Assembly (NCBI RefSeq): GCF_025717065.2
Contig: NZ_JAOVZO020000003.1
Location: forward strand, 248,001 to 312,000
Source: Tahibacter soli
GTDB taxonomy: Bacteria; Pseudomonadota; Gammaproteobacteria; Xanthomonadales; Rhodanobacteraceae
Length of the DNA stretch: 64,000 bases
Direction of reading: 5' to 3'
This document shows, one piece after another, positions 1 to 11,377 of the stretch (positions are counted from its first letter, which is position 1; every line of letters begins with the position of its first letter). Made by a program: the position numbers and the translations under genes. The notes under the pieces were generated by a model that saw only the letters and a program-made list of their open reading frames with translations, did no database searches and was not told where the DNA came from.

Positions 1-68
1 GCGGCGTCGCATGCTATGCTCGCGTCGCGAAGCCGCGTCCCTCGCGGCGTCACCGGTTGTCGTATCGC

Positions 69-2570
69 ATGATCGAGATTCCTGGTTACCGCGTTTTGCG
101 CCCGCTGGGGCGGGGCGGCATGGCGACGGTCTATCTGGCCATGCAGGAATCCGTCGACCGCGAAGTGGCGCTCAAGGTCATGTCGCCGACCCTGCTTGCC
201 GATCCGACCTACGGCGAGCGTTTTCTGCGCGAAGCGCGCATCGCCGCGAAACTGCATCACCCGCACGTCGTCGGCATCCACGACGTCGGCAGGCATGGCG
301 ACTATTTCTACATTGCGATGGAGTATCTTTCGGGCGGCGCCGTGCTCGACGAGGACGGCCGCGCGCGCGACGTGCCGTTCGCGCTGCGCGTCGTGCGTGA
401 AATCTCCAAGGCGCTGCACTACGCGAACGCGAAAAATTTCGTGCATCGCGACGTCAAGCCCGACAACATCCTGCTGCGCGAGGACGGCTCGTCAGCGCTG
501 ACCGACTTCGGCATCGCGCGTGCGAACGACTCGGCCACGCGCATGACGCGCACCGGCGCCGTCGTCGGCACGCCGCACTACATGAGCCCGGAACAGGCGC
601 GCGGCCGCACGCTCGACGGGCGCTCCGACCTGTACAGCCTCGGCATCGTCATGTACGAGCTTCTGGTCGGCCGCGTGCCGTACCACGCCGAGGATTCGCT
701 CGCGGTCGGCATCATGCACATCACGCAGCCGATCCCGCAGCTGCCTAACGAGTACAAGGCGCTGCAGCCGACGCTCGACCGCCTGCTCGCGAAGGAACCC
801 GAACAGCGCTTCCAGGACGGCGCGGCCGTCTGCGCCGCGATCGAAGCGATCGAGCGGCGCTTCGAAAACGGCGAGCTGCAGGATCTCGTCCGCGCGCGCC
901 CGCGCACGCCGCCGGCGACGCTGGCCGTGGCCGCGGTACCGCCGTCGTTCGGCCAGCGCGCCGAGCCGAGCTTCGGCAGCATCGACGACATCGCGGTCGA
1001 TACGCCGCGCGGGTCCGACTATCGCCGCGCGCAGCAGCGCGAGCGCAAAGGCTCGGGTGCCGGCGCGCGCTGGATCTTCGTCGGCGCGTTCGTGTTTCTG
1101 ATCGCGGCAGGCGGCTACGCGCTGTGGCGCAACCAGGACAAACTCCGCGCGCTGCTGCCGCGCACCGAGCTCAACGACCAGCTCGCGCGCGGCGAAGCGG
1201 CGCTCAAGGCCGGGCGCCTCGTCGGCACGAACGGCGACAGCGCGCGCGAACTGTTCGAGGCGGCGCGCAGCGCCGACTCCGACAACGAAATCGCGCGCGG
1301 CGGCCTGCGCCGCGTCGGCGAGGCGCTGATCGCGCAGGCGACCGAAGCCACCGCCAGTCGCGATTTTGCGACGGCACGCGCTCGTCTCGCCGATGCGCGC
1401 GCGCTGCTCGCGGGAGGCCCCGCGGTCGAAAAGGCCGAAGCAGAACTCAAACGGGCGGAGTCGCAGGGCACGCAGATCGTCGAACTGTTCGATCGCGCCG
1501 AAGCCGCGCTCGCGAACGGCAAGCTGCTCGGTGCCGACGGTGCGGTCGCGCTGTACGAGAAGGTGATCGCGGCCGATGCGTCGAGCGCGCCGGCACAGGC
1601 CGGTCTGCGCAAGGCCGGTGCCGCGCTTGCCGCGCAGGCGCGAGAGCTCGTGGCGCAAGGCAAGCTCGACGATGCCGCCGCGCGCATCGAAGACATCGCC
1701 CGGGCGATTCCGAGCGATCCGTCGATTCCGAATCTGCGCGCCGACCTCGCCACGGCGCGCACGGCGGCCGGCGCGGCGGTCGACGCGCAGCTCGCCAAGG
1801 CGCAGGAGCTGCTGCGCGCCGGCCGCATCACCGGCACCGGCGAAAACGCGCTCGCGCTGTATCAGGCCGTCCTCGCGAAAGACACGAACAATGCGAAGGC
1901 GCGCGCCGGGCTCGGTCAGGTGGTGCAGGCCCTCGTCGTGCAGGCGAACGCCGCGCTCGATGAAGACAACGCGACGACGGCCGACCGTCTGATCCGCCAG
2001 GCCGAGCAGCTCGCGCCGAATTCGGCCGATCTCGCCGCCGCAAAGGGCCGCCTGCGCGAACTTCGCGAACAAGTGGAAATTGCCGCATCGCGGCCAGTGG
2101 CGACGCCCGAACAGCAGCAGAAGGTGGCGGGCCTGCTCGCGGCCGCCGAGAAAGCCGCCGCGGCCGGCAAGCTGATGCTGCCGCCCGGCGAATCGGCGTA
2201 CGACCGCTATCGCGCGGCGCTCGCGATCGACGGCAACAACGCGCAGGCGCTTGCCGGACTGCAGGACCTGCCGCAGCGCGCGCGCGACCAGTTCAACGTC
2301 GCGGTTGGCGAGCAGAAGCTCGACCGCGCGCGCGACCTCGTCGAAACGCTCGCGCAGCTGTCGCCCGGCGACGCGAGCTTGTCGACGCTGCGTGCGCGCC
2401 TCGCCGAAGCGTGGCTTGACGAGGCCGATCGCCGCGTCGGCGAAAACCGCGCGCAGGACGCGCGGCGCGCGCTCGACGCCGCGCGCGATCTGGCCCCGTA
2501 CAACCCGCGCCTGACCGTGCTCGAGCAGAAGCTGCGCGAACTCGGCGCCGGCGGTTCCGGCTTCCGCTGA
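69..2570 (+). CDS. Transmembrane Ser/Thr protein kinase with periplasmic repeat modules
   Basis: A cytoplasmic Hanks-type kinase domain fills about residues 1-270: glycine loop GRGGMATVY near residue 14, the catalytic lysine in VALKVM, HRDVKPDN and DFGIA are all intact, so it should be active. A low-complexity linker leads to one membrane helix near residues 334-354. The remaining ~470 residues should be periplasmic and consist of four modules of roughly 95 residues. Each opens with an AGKL/AGRL-x-G-x-x-G motif followed by helical TPR-like segments. The ATG at 69 starts MIEIPGYRV, the usual beginning of this kinase class; an in-frame TTG lies 12 bases upstream. The stop overlaps the next gene (TGATG), so the two are probably translated together. 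The sensed signal and the substrates are unknown. Confidence 0.9.
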   Translation: MIEIPGYRVLRPLGRGGMATVYLAMQESVDREVALKVMSPTLLADPTYGERFLREARIAAKLHHPHVVGIHDVGRHGDYFYIAMEYLSGGAVLDEDGRARDVPFALRVVREISKALHYANAKNFVHRDVKPDNILLREDGSSALTDFGIARANDSATRMTRTGAVVGTPHYMSPEQARGRTLDGRSDLYSLGIVMYELLVGRVPYHAEDSLAVGIMHITQPIPQLPNEYKALQPTLDRLLAKEPEQRFQDGAAVCAAIEAIERRFENGELQDLVRARPRTPPATLAVAAVPPSFGQRAEPSFGSIDDIAVDTPRGSDYRRAQQRERKGSGAGARWIFVGAFVFLIAAGGYALWRNQDKLRALLPRTELNDQLARGEAALKAGRLVGTNGDSARELFEAARSADSDNEIARGGLRRVGEALIAQATEATASRDFATARARLADARALLAGGPAVEKAEAELKRAESQGTQIVELFDRAEAALANGKLLGADGAVALYEKVIAADASSAPAQAGLRKAGAALAAQARELVAQGKLDDAAARIEDIARAIPSDPSIPNLRADLATARTAAGAAVDAQLAKAQELLRAGRITGTGENALALYQAVLAKDTNNAKARAGLGQVVQALVVQANAALDEDNATTADRLIRQAEQLAPNSADLAAAKGRLRELREQVEIAASRPVATPEQQQKVAGLLAAAEKAAAAGKLMLPPGESAYDRYRAALAIDGNNAQALAGLQDLPQRARDQFNVAVGEQKLDRARDLVETLAQLSPGDASLSTLRARLAEAWLDEADRRVGENRAQDARRALDAARDLAPYNPRLTVLEQKLRELGAGGSGFR

Positions 2571-3316
2571 TGTGCCTGCTGCTGGTCGCGGTCGAGCGCG
2601 TGCCGGGCCGCCCGCTGCTGCTGCTCGGCAATCGCGACGAGTTCCACGAGCGCGCCAGCGCCGTCGCGGCGCCGTGGGCCGACGTGCCGGGCGTCGTCGG
2701 CGGACGCGACCTGGAAGCCGGCGGCAGCTGGCTCGCGGCGAACCGCAACGGACGCTTCGCCGCGGTGACGAACATCCGGCTTGCCGCAATCCGCCGCGGC
2801 CCGCGCTCGCGCGGCGACCTCGTGCGCGAGTTCGTTGCCGGCGACGTGCCGGCGGCAGCGTATCTGCGTGAGCTTTCCGCTCATGTGAACGACTATGCGC
2901 CGTTCAACCTCGTCGTCGCCGACGCGGACGGCGCGTGGTGCTTCGAAAGTCCCGGCGCGCGCGTGAATGCGCTGACGCCGGGCGTGCATCTCGTCAGCAA
3001 CGGACCGCTCGACGCACCGTGGCCGAAAATGCAGCGACTGCGCGCGCTGTTCGCCGACGCGATCGCGCGTGGCGCCGACGATGCGGCGCTGCTCGATCTT
3101 CTGCGCGACCGCGCGACGCCGCCCGACGGCGAACTGCCGGACACCGGCTTCGGTCTCGAGAGGGAGCGTTTCCTGTCGCCGATCTTCGTGCAGAGCGTGC
3201 TGTACGGCACGCGTGCGAGCACGCTGGCGTGGCGCGGCGGCGACGGCCGCATCGGCCTGCGCGAGCGCAGCTACGACGCCGCCGGTCGGCTCACCGGCGA
3301 CGTCGTCGTCGATTGA
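2570..3316 (+). CDS. NRDE family protein (TANGO2-like)
   Basis: A 248-residue protein that begins MCLLLVAVE and carries the family hallmark GNRDE near residue 20, where an N-terminal Cys2 would be exposed as in Ntn-hydrolase-like NRDE/TANGO2 proteins. The family has been linked to haem or lipid handling, but its biochemical activity is not settled. The ATG overlaps the stop codon of the upstream kinase gene by one base, so translation is coupled and a shared transcript is likely. It converges with the prolyl oligopeptidase gene only 10 bases downstream. The family call is firm; the function is not. Confidence 0.85.
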   Translation: MCLLLVAVERVPGRPLLLLGNRDEFHERASAVAAPWADVPGVVGGRDLEAGGSWLAANRNGRFAAVTNIRLAAIRRGPRSRGDLVREFVAGDVPAAAYLRELSAHVNDYAPFNLVVADADGAWCFESPGARVNALTPGVHLVSNGPLDAPWPKMQRLRALFADAIARGADDAALLDLLRDRATPPDGELPDTGFGLERERFLSPIFVQSVLYGTRASTLAWRGGDGRIGLRERSYDAAGRLTGDVVVD

Positions 3317-3326
3317 GCGTCGCGCG

Positions 3327-5468
<2,142 letters not shown>

Positions 5469-5531
5469 GCGGGCTGACCTTCGGGGCTGGACCAAAGCCG
5501 CGACGATAAGCCGGCGCCTGAACGTCGTCCA

Positions 5532-5556
5532 GCGCCTTGCGTCACGGGCAAGGCGC
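5532..5556 (-). terminator. Hairpin after the pst-phoU operon
   Basis: A perfect 9-bp stem (GCGCCTTGC / GCAAGGCGC) with a 7-base loop lies 15 bases past the phoU stop. There is no clear uridine run, so it may stabilise the 3' end or act with Rho rather than terminate on its own. Confidence 0.5.
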
Positions 5557-5570
5557 CGGATCACGTACGA

Positions 5571-6290
5571 CTACGGCTTGGTCATCGCGCTCGTGAGATC
5601 GCCCTTGCGGCGCGCCTCGACCAGCGTTTCGCCGTGCACGAGGAAGTACACGTTCTCGGCGATGTTGGTCGCGTGGTCGCCGATGCGCTCGATGTTCTTG
5701 GCCATGAACAGCAGGTGCGCGCACGGCGTGATGTTGCGCGGATCTTCCATCATGTACGTGAGCAGTTCGCGGAACAGCGCGGTGTAGAGCGTGTCGAGCT
5801 GCTCGTCGCGCTCCCACACTTCGTGCGCGGCGGCCGAGTCGCGGTTGCGATAGGCCGTGAGCACGTCCTCGAGCATTTCGCCGGCGACCTGCGCCAGACG
5901 CGGCAGCGCCGCGGCCGACGGCACGGGCGCCGCCTGGTTCAGCGCGATGCCGCGCTTGGCGACGTTCGCGGCGTAGTCGCCGATGCGTTCGATGTCGGCG
6001 GCGATGCGCAGCGCGGCGAGCACTTCGCGCAGGTCGCGCGCGATCGGCTGGCGCAAAGCGAGCAGGCGCAGCACGTCGTGGCTGACGTCGTGTTCGATCG
6101 CGTCGAGCGTGCCGTCGCGTTCGACGACGCGCGCGGCGAGTTCGCTGTTGCGTTCTTCGACGGCCTCGGACGCACTGGCGAGCTGGTCGGCGGCGATCTT
6201 GCCCATGCGCAGGATCTCTTCGATCAGGCGCGCGAGTTCCGCGTCGTAGCTCTTGCTGATGTGTTCCTGGCCGATATGCGGGTCGGTCAT
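5571..6290 (-). CDS. phoU: Phosphate-specific transport system regulator PhoU
   Basis: A 239-residue all-helical protein with two PhoU repeats, including RIGDYAANVAKRG in the first and ERIGDHATNIAENV in the second; the E/D-rich motifs bind metal clusters in known structures. PhoU links the PstSCAB transporter to the PhoR-PhoB two-component system and keeps the Pho regulon off when phosphate is plentiful. It is the last gene of the pst operon, 14 bases after pstB. No phoR or phoB is present in the window. Confidence 0.97.
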   Translation of the reverse strand: MTDPHIGQEHISKSYDAELARLIEEILRMGKIAADQLASASEAVEERNSELAARVVERDGTLDAIEHDVSHDVLRLLALRQPIARDLREVLAALRIAADIERIGDYAANVAKRGIALNQAAPVPSAAALPRLAQVAGEMLEDVLTAYRNRDSAAAHEVWERDEQLDTLYTALFRELLTYMMEDPRNITPCAHLLFMAKNIERIGDHATNIAENVYFLVHGETLVEARRKGDLTSAMTKP

Positions 6291-6304
6291 GACGATTCTC
6301 TTCC

Positions 6305-7126
6305 TCAGCCGAACCGGCCGGTGATGTAGGCTTCGGTCTGCGAATTGCTCGGTCGCGTGAACATCGTTTCGGTCTCGCCGAACTCGATCAGTTCGCCCAG
6401 ATACATGAACGCGGTGTAGTCCGAGCAGCGCGCAGCCTGCTGCATGTTGTGGGTGACGATCGCGATCGTGAAATCCTTCTTGAGCTCTTCGACGAGCTGT
6501 TCGATCTTCACCGTCGCGATCGGGTCAAGCGCGGACGTCGGTTCGTCGAACAGGATCACCTCGGGACGCAGCGCGATCGCGCGCGCGATGCACAGGCGCT
6601 GCTGCTGGCCGCCGGAGAGACCCAGCGCGCTGCCCTTGAGCTTGTCCTTCACTTCGTCCCAGATCGCCGCCTGCACGAGCGCCTGCTCGACGCGCACGTC
6701 CATGTCGGCGCGCGAGAGCTTTTCGTAGTGCTTGATGCCGTAGGCGATGTTGTCGTAGATCGACATCGGAAACGGCACCGGCTTCTGGAACACCATGCCG
6801 ACCTTCGAGCGCAGGCGGTTGAGCGGGTAGCGCGCGTCGAGGATGTTCTCGCCTTCGAGCAGCACTTCGCCCTTGGCTTCGAGTTTCGGATAGATCGAAT
6901 AGATGCGGTTGAAGATGCGCAGCAGCGTCGACTTGCCGCAGCCGGACGGCCCGATGATCGCGGTGACGCGCTTCTCGGGAATCTCCATGTTGATGTTCTT
7001 CAGCGCATGGTAGCCGTCGTAGTAGAAATTGAGATTGCGCGCGACGATCTTGGCGGACGAGGTCTGGCTCTGCGTCGCCGTGGTGACGTTGAGCGACGTG
7101 GCGACGGCGAGATTGAGATTAGTCAT
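6305..7126 (-). CDS. pstB: Phosphate ABC transporter ATP-binding protein PstB
   Basis: A 273-residue ABC ATPase with Walker [10 protein letters not shown], signature LSGGQQQRL and Walker [14 protein letters not shown], followed by the H-loop ([11 protein letters not shown]). It powers high-affinity phosphate import through PstCA. The start overlaps the end of pstA by 8 bases, indicating coupled translation. An N-terminal extension of about 25 residues, rich in Ser/Thr, precedes the conserved core that begins [16 protein letters not shown]. This is common in PstB. Confidence 0.97.
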   Translation of the reverse strand: MTNLNLAVATSLNVTTATQSQTSSAKIVARNLNFYYDGYHALKNINMEIPEKRVTAIIGPSGCGKSTLLRIFNRIYSIYPKLEAKGEVLLEGENILDARYPLNRLRSKVGMVFQKPVPFPMSIYDNIAYGIKHYEKLSRADMDVRVEQALVQAAIWDEVKDKLKGSALGLSGGQQQRLCIARAIALRPEVILFDEPTSALDPIATVKIEQLVEELKKDFTIAIVTHNMQQAARCSDYTAFMYLGELIEFGETETMFTRPSNSQTEAYITGRFG

Positions 7127-8006
7127 TGGCTACCTTCCGGCGCGCCACGATGGCGCGTGCGATGAGGCTGATGGCGAGGACGAACACGGTGACCATGAAG
7201 GCGCCGGCCCAGGCGAGCGAATGCCACGAGTCGTACGGGCTCATGGCGTACTGGAACACCACCACCGGCACGCTGGCCATCGGCGCGGCGAGGTCGTGGC
7301 TCCAGAACTGGTTGTTGAGCGCGGTGAAGAGCAGCGGCGCGGTTTCGCCGCTGATGCGCGCGAGCGCCAGCAGCACGCCGGTGACGATGCCCGGCAGCGC
7401 CGAGCGGTACAGCACCTGCACCGTGACCTTCCACTGCGGAATGCCGAGCGACAGCGCCGCTTCGCGCATCTGGCTCGGTACGAGCTTCAGCATTTCGTCG
7501 GTCGTGCGCACGACCACCGGCAGCACGATGAACGCGAGCGTCACCGCGCCGGCGAAGCCGGAGAAATGGCCCATCGGCTTGACCAGCAGCGTGTAGACGA
7601 ACAGGCCCAGCACGATCGACGGCGCCGACAGCAGGATGTCGTTGATGAAGCGGATCGTTTCGCCGAGCCACGATCGGCGCGAATATTCGGCGAGGAACGT
7701 GCCGGCGAGGATGCCGATCGGCGTGCCCATCGCGATGGCGAGGAGGCTCATCACGATGCTGCCGAAGAACGCGTTCGCCAGACCGCCGGTTTCGCCCGGC
7801 GGCGGCGTCATTTCGTAGAACAGCGACGGCGCCAGCGCGGAGATGCCGTTGAGCAGCGTCGTCCACAGGATCCACACGAGCCAGAACAGACCGAACAGCG
7901 TTGCCGCGCTGGCGAGGCCGAGCGCGAGATGGTTCATGAGACGGCGACGGCGATACAGGCTTTCGGCGACGGCGGCCTTCGCCGCGGCGTTGGGAACGGC
8001 GCTCAT
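7119..8006 (-). CDS. pstA: Phosphate ABC transporter permease PstA
   Basis: A 295-residue inner-membrane permease with about six helices. The EAA-type cytoplasmic loop that contacts PstB is visible ([19 protein letters not shown]). The start [10 protein letters not shown] is fixed by a one-base TGATG overlap with pstC; frames that extend further upstream run antiparallel to conserved pstC sequence. It forms the phosphate channel together with PstC. Confidence 0.95.
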   Translation of the reverse strand: MSAVPNAAAKAAVAESLYRRRRLMNHLALGLASAATLFGLFWLVWILWTTLLNGISALAPSLFYEMTPPPGETGGLANAFFGSIVMSLLAIAMGTPIGILAGTFLAEYSRRSWLGETIRFINDILLSAPSIVLGLFVYTLLVKPMGHFSGFAGAVTLAFIVLPVVVRTTDEMLKLVPSQMREAALSLGIPQWKVTVQVLYRSALPGIVTGVLLALARISGETAPLLFTALNNQFWSHDLAAPMASVPVVVFQYAMSPYDSWHSLAWAGAFMVTVFVLAISLIARAIVARRKVAND

Positions 8007-9001
8007 CAGTTGCCCTCCCGGCGCGACAGGCGCATCAGCATGAGCTTGGCGATGGCGAGCACGACGAACGTGACGATGAACAGCAGGAAGCCGAGCGCGA
8101 TCAGCGACGAGACGTAGATGTCGGAGTCGGCTTCGGAGAATTCGTTGGCGATCGTCGCGGCGATCGAGTTGCCCGGCATCAGCAGCGAGGCCGTGAGGTG
8201 ATGCGCGTTGCCGAGCACGAACGTCACCGCCATCGTTTCGCCGAGCGCGCGGCCGAGGCCCAGGAAGATGCCGCCGATCACCGCCGAGCGCGTGTAGGGC
8301 AGCACGACGTTCCAGGCCACTTCCCATGTCGTCGAACCGAGCGCGTAGGCCGATTCCTTCAGGCGCGTCGGCACGGTGAGGAACACCTCGCGCATGACCG
8401 ACGAGATGAACGGAATGACCATGATCGCGAGCACGATACCGGCGGTGAGCATGCCGATGCCGAGCGGCGGCCCCTGGAACAGCGGCCCGAAGATCGGCAG
8501 CGGGCCGAGGTGCGTCGTGAGAAACGGAATGACGGTCGTCGACATCACCGGCACGAACACGAACAGGCCCCACATGCCGTAGATGATCGACGGGATGCCG
8601 GCGAGGAGTTCGATCGCCGACGCGACCGGCGTGCGCAGCCACGGCGGCGCGACTTCGGTCAGGAACAGTGCGATGCCGAAGCTGACCGGCACGGCGATGA
8701 TCATCGCGATGGCGGCGGTGACGAGCGTGCCGTAGATCGGCACGAGCGCGCCGAATTTCTTGCCGACGGCGTCCCAGTCGGTCGTCGTCAGGAAGTCGAT
8801 GCCAAACGTGGAGAAAGCGGCGCGTCCGCCCCACAGCATCGACAGCGCGGCGGCGAACAGCGAAACGAGAACGAAGATGCCGGCGCCGGTCACGAGCCAG
8901 CGGAACGCGCGATCGGCGGAAAGGTCGCGCTGCGAGCGCGACGCGAGAGCGTCCGGACGCTGCGCGATCGCGCCGGCCGGCAAAGCGTGTTCAGTGCTCA
9001 T
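8006..9001 (-). CDS. pstC: Phosphate ABC transporter permease PstC
   Basis: A 331-residue permease. The hydrophobic helices begin near residue 40 after a short hydrophilic N-terminus. It contains the EAA-type loop KESAYALGSTTWEVAWNVVLP. It pairs with PstA to form the membrane channel. A 117-base gap with a strong hairpin separates it from pstS upstream, an arrangement that usually lets the binding protein be made in excess over the permease. Confidence 0.96.
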   Translation of the reverse strand: MSTEHALPAGAIAQRPDALASRSQRDLSADRAFRWLVTGAGIFVLVSLFAAALSMLWGGRAAFSTFGIDFLTTTDWDAVGKKFGALVPIYGTLVTAAIAMIIAVPVSFGIALFLTEVAPPWLRTPVASAIELLAGIPSIIYGMWGLFVFVPVMSTTVIPFLTTHLGPLPIFGPLFQGPPLGIGMLTAGIVLAIMVIPFISSVMREVFLTVPTRLKESAYALGSTTWEVAWNVVLPYTRSAVIGGIFLGLGRALGETMAVTFVLGNAHHLTASLLMPGNSIAATIANEFSEADSDIYVSSLIALGFLLFIVTFVVLAIAKLMLMRLSRREGN

Positions 9002-9084
9002 GCGGATTCATTGGCCTGGGACGTCGCGCGGCGAGCGTCGTCGGTGGTTGCACGGGGCGGGGCGATACGACGAGCCGAAAGCAC

Positions 9085-9106
9085 GGTGCGGCCCGAAGGC
9101 CGCACC
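9085..9106 (-). terminator. Intercistronic hairpin between pstS and pstC
   Basis: A perfect 9-bp GC stem (GGTGCGGCC / GGCCGCACC) with a 4-base loop lies just past the pstS stop, with no uridine run. It is most simply read as an mRNA-stabilising or attenuating element that raises pstS output relative to pstCAB. Confidence 0.55.
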
Positions 9107-9118
9107 GCGTGGTTTCGA

Positions 9119-10141
9119 TCAACCGGTTTTGATCTGCGCCTGCCAGTAGGCCTCGATCTGCTTGACGAGATCGTCCGGCAGCGGCACGTAGTCGAGCTGT
9201 TCGGCCTGGGTCTTGCCCTGTTCGAACGCCCACTTGAAGAAGTCGAGCGCGGCCTTGCTGCGCGCCGCGTCCTTCGGCTGCTTGTACATCAGGATGAAGT
9301 TGGTCGCGGCGATCGGCCAGGAAGCGTCGCCCGGCGCGTTCGTGATGATCAGGTAGAAGTCCTGCGCCTTCGTCCAGTCGGCGCTCGCGGCGGCGGCCTG
9401 GAACGATTCGCGGCTCGGCTGCACGACCTTGCCGGCGGCGTTCTGCATCGCGCCGTAGGTCATCTTGTTCTGCAGCGCGTAGGCGAGTTCGACGTAGCCG
9501 ATCGAGCCCGGGATCTGCTTGACGTACGCGGCGACGCCTTCGTTGCCCTTGCCGCCGACGCCGACCGGCCACTGCACGGAGGTGCCTTCGCCGACTTTTT
9601 CCTTCCACGCCGGCGAAACCTTGGACAGATAGTTGACCCAGTTGAACGTCGTGCCCGAACCGTCCGAGCGATGCACGACGGTGATCAGGCCGTCCGGCAG
9701 CGCGAGGCCGGCGTTGACCGCGGCGATCGCCGGGTCGTTCCACTTCGTGATCTTGCCGAGGAAGATGTCGGCGAGCAGCGGGCCGGTGAACGTGATCTTG
9801 CCGCCGGCGACGCCCTGCAGATTGACGACCGGCACCACGCCGCCGATGACCGACGGGAACTGGCCGAGGCCGGCTTCGTTGAGTTCCTTCGGGTCGAGCG
9901 GCTTGTCGGAAGAACCGAAATCGACCGTGCCGGCCTTGATCTGCGCGATGCCGCCGCCCGAGCCGATCGACTGGTAGTTGATCTTGTTGCCGGTCTTCGT
10001 GCTGTAGTCGGCCGACCACTTGGACAGGATCGGATAAACGAAGGTAGCGCCGGCGCCGGTGATGTCGGCGGCCTGCGCCGACACGGCGGCGAGCGCTGCG
10101 ATGCCGGCGAACGCGATACGCGTCGTGAAGGAAGTGGACAC
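9119..10141 (-). CDS. pstS: Periplasmic phosphate-binding protein PstS
   Basis: 340 residues with a Sec signal peptide ending in SAQA before ADITGAGATF. The phosphate-binding signatures YQSIGSGGG and HRSDGSGTT are both present, as is DFGSSDKPL. It delivers phosphate to PstCAB and is typically the most strongly induced gene under phosphate starvation. The start is GTG with AAGGAG five bases upstream, a strong site. It is the first gene of the operon and is preceded by the Pho box array. Confidence 0.97.
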   Translation of the reverse strand: MSTSFTTRIAFAGIAALAAVSAQAADITGAGATFVYPILSKWSADYSTKTGNKINYQSIGSGGGIAQIKAGTVDFGSSDKPLDPKELNEAGLGQFPSVIGGVVPVVNLQGVAGGKITFTGPLLADIFLGKITKWNDPAIAAVNAGLALPDGLITVVHRSDGSGTTFNWVNYLSKVSPAWKEKVGEGTSVQWPVGVGGKGNEGVAAYVKQIPGSIGYVELAYALQNKMTYGAMQNAAGKVVQPSRESFQAAAASADWTKAQDFYLIITNAPGDASWPIAATNFILMYKQPKDAARSKAALDFFKWAFEQGKTQAEQLDYVPLPDDLVKQIEAYWQAQIKTG

Positions 10142-10178
10142 GGTGACTCCTTTGGCGATGGAAACTGATTCGCAGCGC

Positions 10179-10234
10179 TTTGTACGCGCGCCATGTTTCA
10201 GTCGCGTGGGAGTTTTGTTTCAGTCAGATGACAA
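10179..10234 (-). promoter_or_regulatory. Pho box array and promoter of pstSCAB-phoU
   Basis: Reading the minus strand, four consecutive 11-bp units lie at 10234-10191: TTGTCAT+CTGA, CTGAAAC+AAAA, CTCCCAC+GCGA and CTGAAAC+ATGG. PhoB binds direct 7-bp repeats (consensus CTGTCAT) separated by 4 bp. Units 1, 2 and 4 fit and unit 3 is degenerate but keeps the phase. The final 7-mer ends 10 bases before TACAAA (10184-10179), the expected geometry for a PhoB-dependent promoter in which the last repeat replaces the -35 element. PhoB control is inferred. Confidence 0.75.
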
Positions 10235-10262
10235 ACCCGGTTTTCGGCCGTCATCCGTACGC

Positions 10263-10306
10263 GGTCGCGCAGAGCAAGTGATTGATTTCACTGGCTCCGC
10301 GCGACC
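10263..10306 (-). terminator. Nested hairpin between the enoyl-CoA hydratase gene and pstS
   Basis: A 13-bp stem with one G-U pair (GGTCGCGCGGAGC / GCTCTGCGCGACC on the minus strand) encloses a second 5-bp stem (AGTGA / TCACT). It lies downstream of the hydratase gene and upstream of the Pho boxes, so it probably insulates pstS from read-through. There is no uridine tract. Confidence 0.45.
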
Positions 10307-10353
10307 ACCGTTGTGTCACTTCGGTGAAATAATGTGACGCGGCGCGCCCGGGT

Positions 10354-11136
10354 TCAGCGGCCCGCGAACGTCGGCTTGCGGCGCTCGAGAAACGCCTTCG
10401 TACCCTCGCGCATGTCGTCGGTCGAGCAGCACAGCGCGAACGTCTGGGTCTCGTAGTCGAGCGCCTGGTCGAGCGCGCAGTCCTCGCCGATCAGCACGGC
10501 GTCGAGAATGCCGGCGAGCGCGTGCGGCGCGGCGGCGGCGAGCTGGTCGGCGAGCGCGTCGACTTCGGCGTCGAGCTCGTCGGGCGGCACCACGCGCGTG
10601 ACGGCGCCGAGCGCGTAGGCGCGGGCCGCGTCGATCTGCGCACCGGTCAGGCACAGCTCCAGCGCCGCGCTGCGGCCGGCCAGGCGTGCGAGGCGCTGCG
10701 TGCCGCCGAAGCCCGGAATCACGCCGAGGTTGATTTCCGGCTGACCGAAACGCGCCTTCTCGCTCGCGACGCGCAGGTGGCAGCTCATCGCCAGCTCCAT
10801 GCCGCCGCCGAGCGCGAAGCCCTGGATGCGTGCGATCACGGGCTTGCCGAGGCGTTCGACGCCGCGCATGAAGCGCTGACCGAGGCGCGAGAACGCCTGC
10901 GCCTCGACCGGGCTCAGACGCGCGAGTTCGCCGATGTCGGCGCCGGCGACGAACGCCTTCTCGCCGGCGCCGGCCAGCACGATCACGCGGACCGAGGTAT
11001 CGGCGCGTGCGGATTCGAAGGCGTGGGCAAGCTCGTTCAGGGTCGCGCCGTTCAGCGCGTTCAGCTTGTCGGGGCGGTTGATCGTGATCGTGCGGACCGC
11101 GCCGCGATCGGCGATGAGGAGAGTCGAGTAGTCCAT
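10354..11136 (-). CDS. Enoyl-CoA hydratase/isomerase family protein
   Basis: A 260-residue crotonase-fold protein. Both catalytic glutamates of true enoyl-CoA hydratases are present: the Glu in GGGMELAMSC and the Glu in FGQPEINLGVIPG. The oxyanion-hole segment FVAGADI is also intact. It should hydrate trans-2-enoyl-CoA in fatty-acid or amino-acid breakdown; the exact substrate cannot be read from the sequence. The ATG at 11136 has AAGGAG at good spacing; an in-frame ATG 18 bases upstream lies before the ribosome site and is rejected. It appears to be a single-gene unit. Confidence 0.9.
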   Translation of the reverse strand: MDYSTLLIADRGAVRTITINRPDKLNALNGATLNELAHAFESARADTSVRVIVLAGAGEKAFVAGADIGELARLSPVEAQAFSRLGQRFMRGVERLGKPVIARIQGFALGGGMELAMSCHLRVASEKARFGQPEINLGVIPGFGGTQRLARLAGRSAALELCLTGAQIDAARAYALGAVTRVVPPDELDAEVDALADQLAAAAPHALAGILDAVLIGEDCALDQALDYETQTFALCCSTDDMREGTKAFLERRKPTFAGR

Positions 11137-11377
11137 CGCAGGGCTCCTTTGCAAAGCATGCGATCTTACCGGGCTTGAGCGGCGCGTTCGTGGGCCGCGC
11201 GGGAACTTTCGCCACGCACGGCGCTCCGTTGTCGTTCAGGTTCGGCCCCGCACCCTTCGGCGGGCCTTGAGGTATGGCGGTTGTGGCCGGTCCCGGCGGG
11301 CTCCGCTATCATGTTCAACCTTTTGCGGCCGCGACGATCGCTGGTCGCTCCCGCGCTGTTTCCTTTGGAGGATTAGC

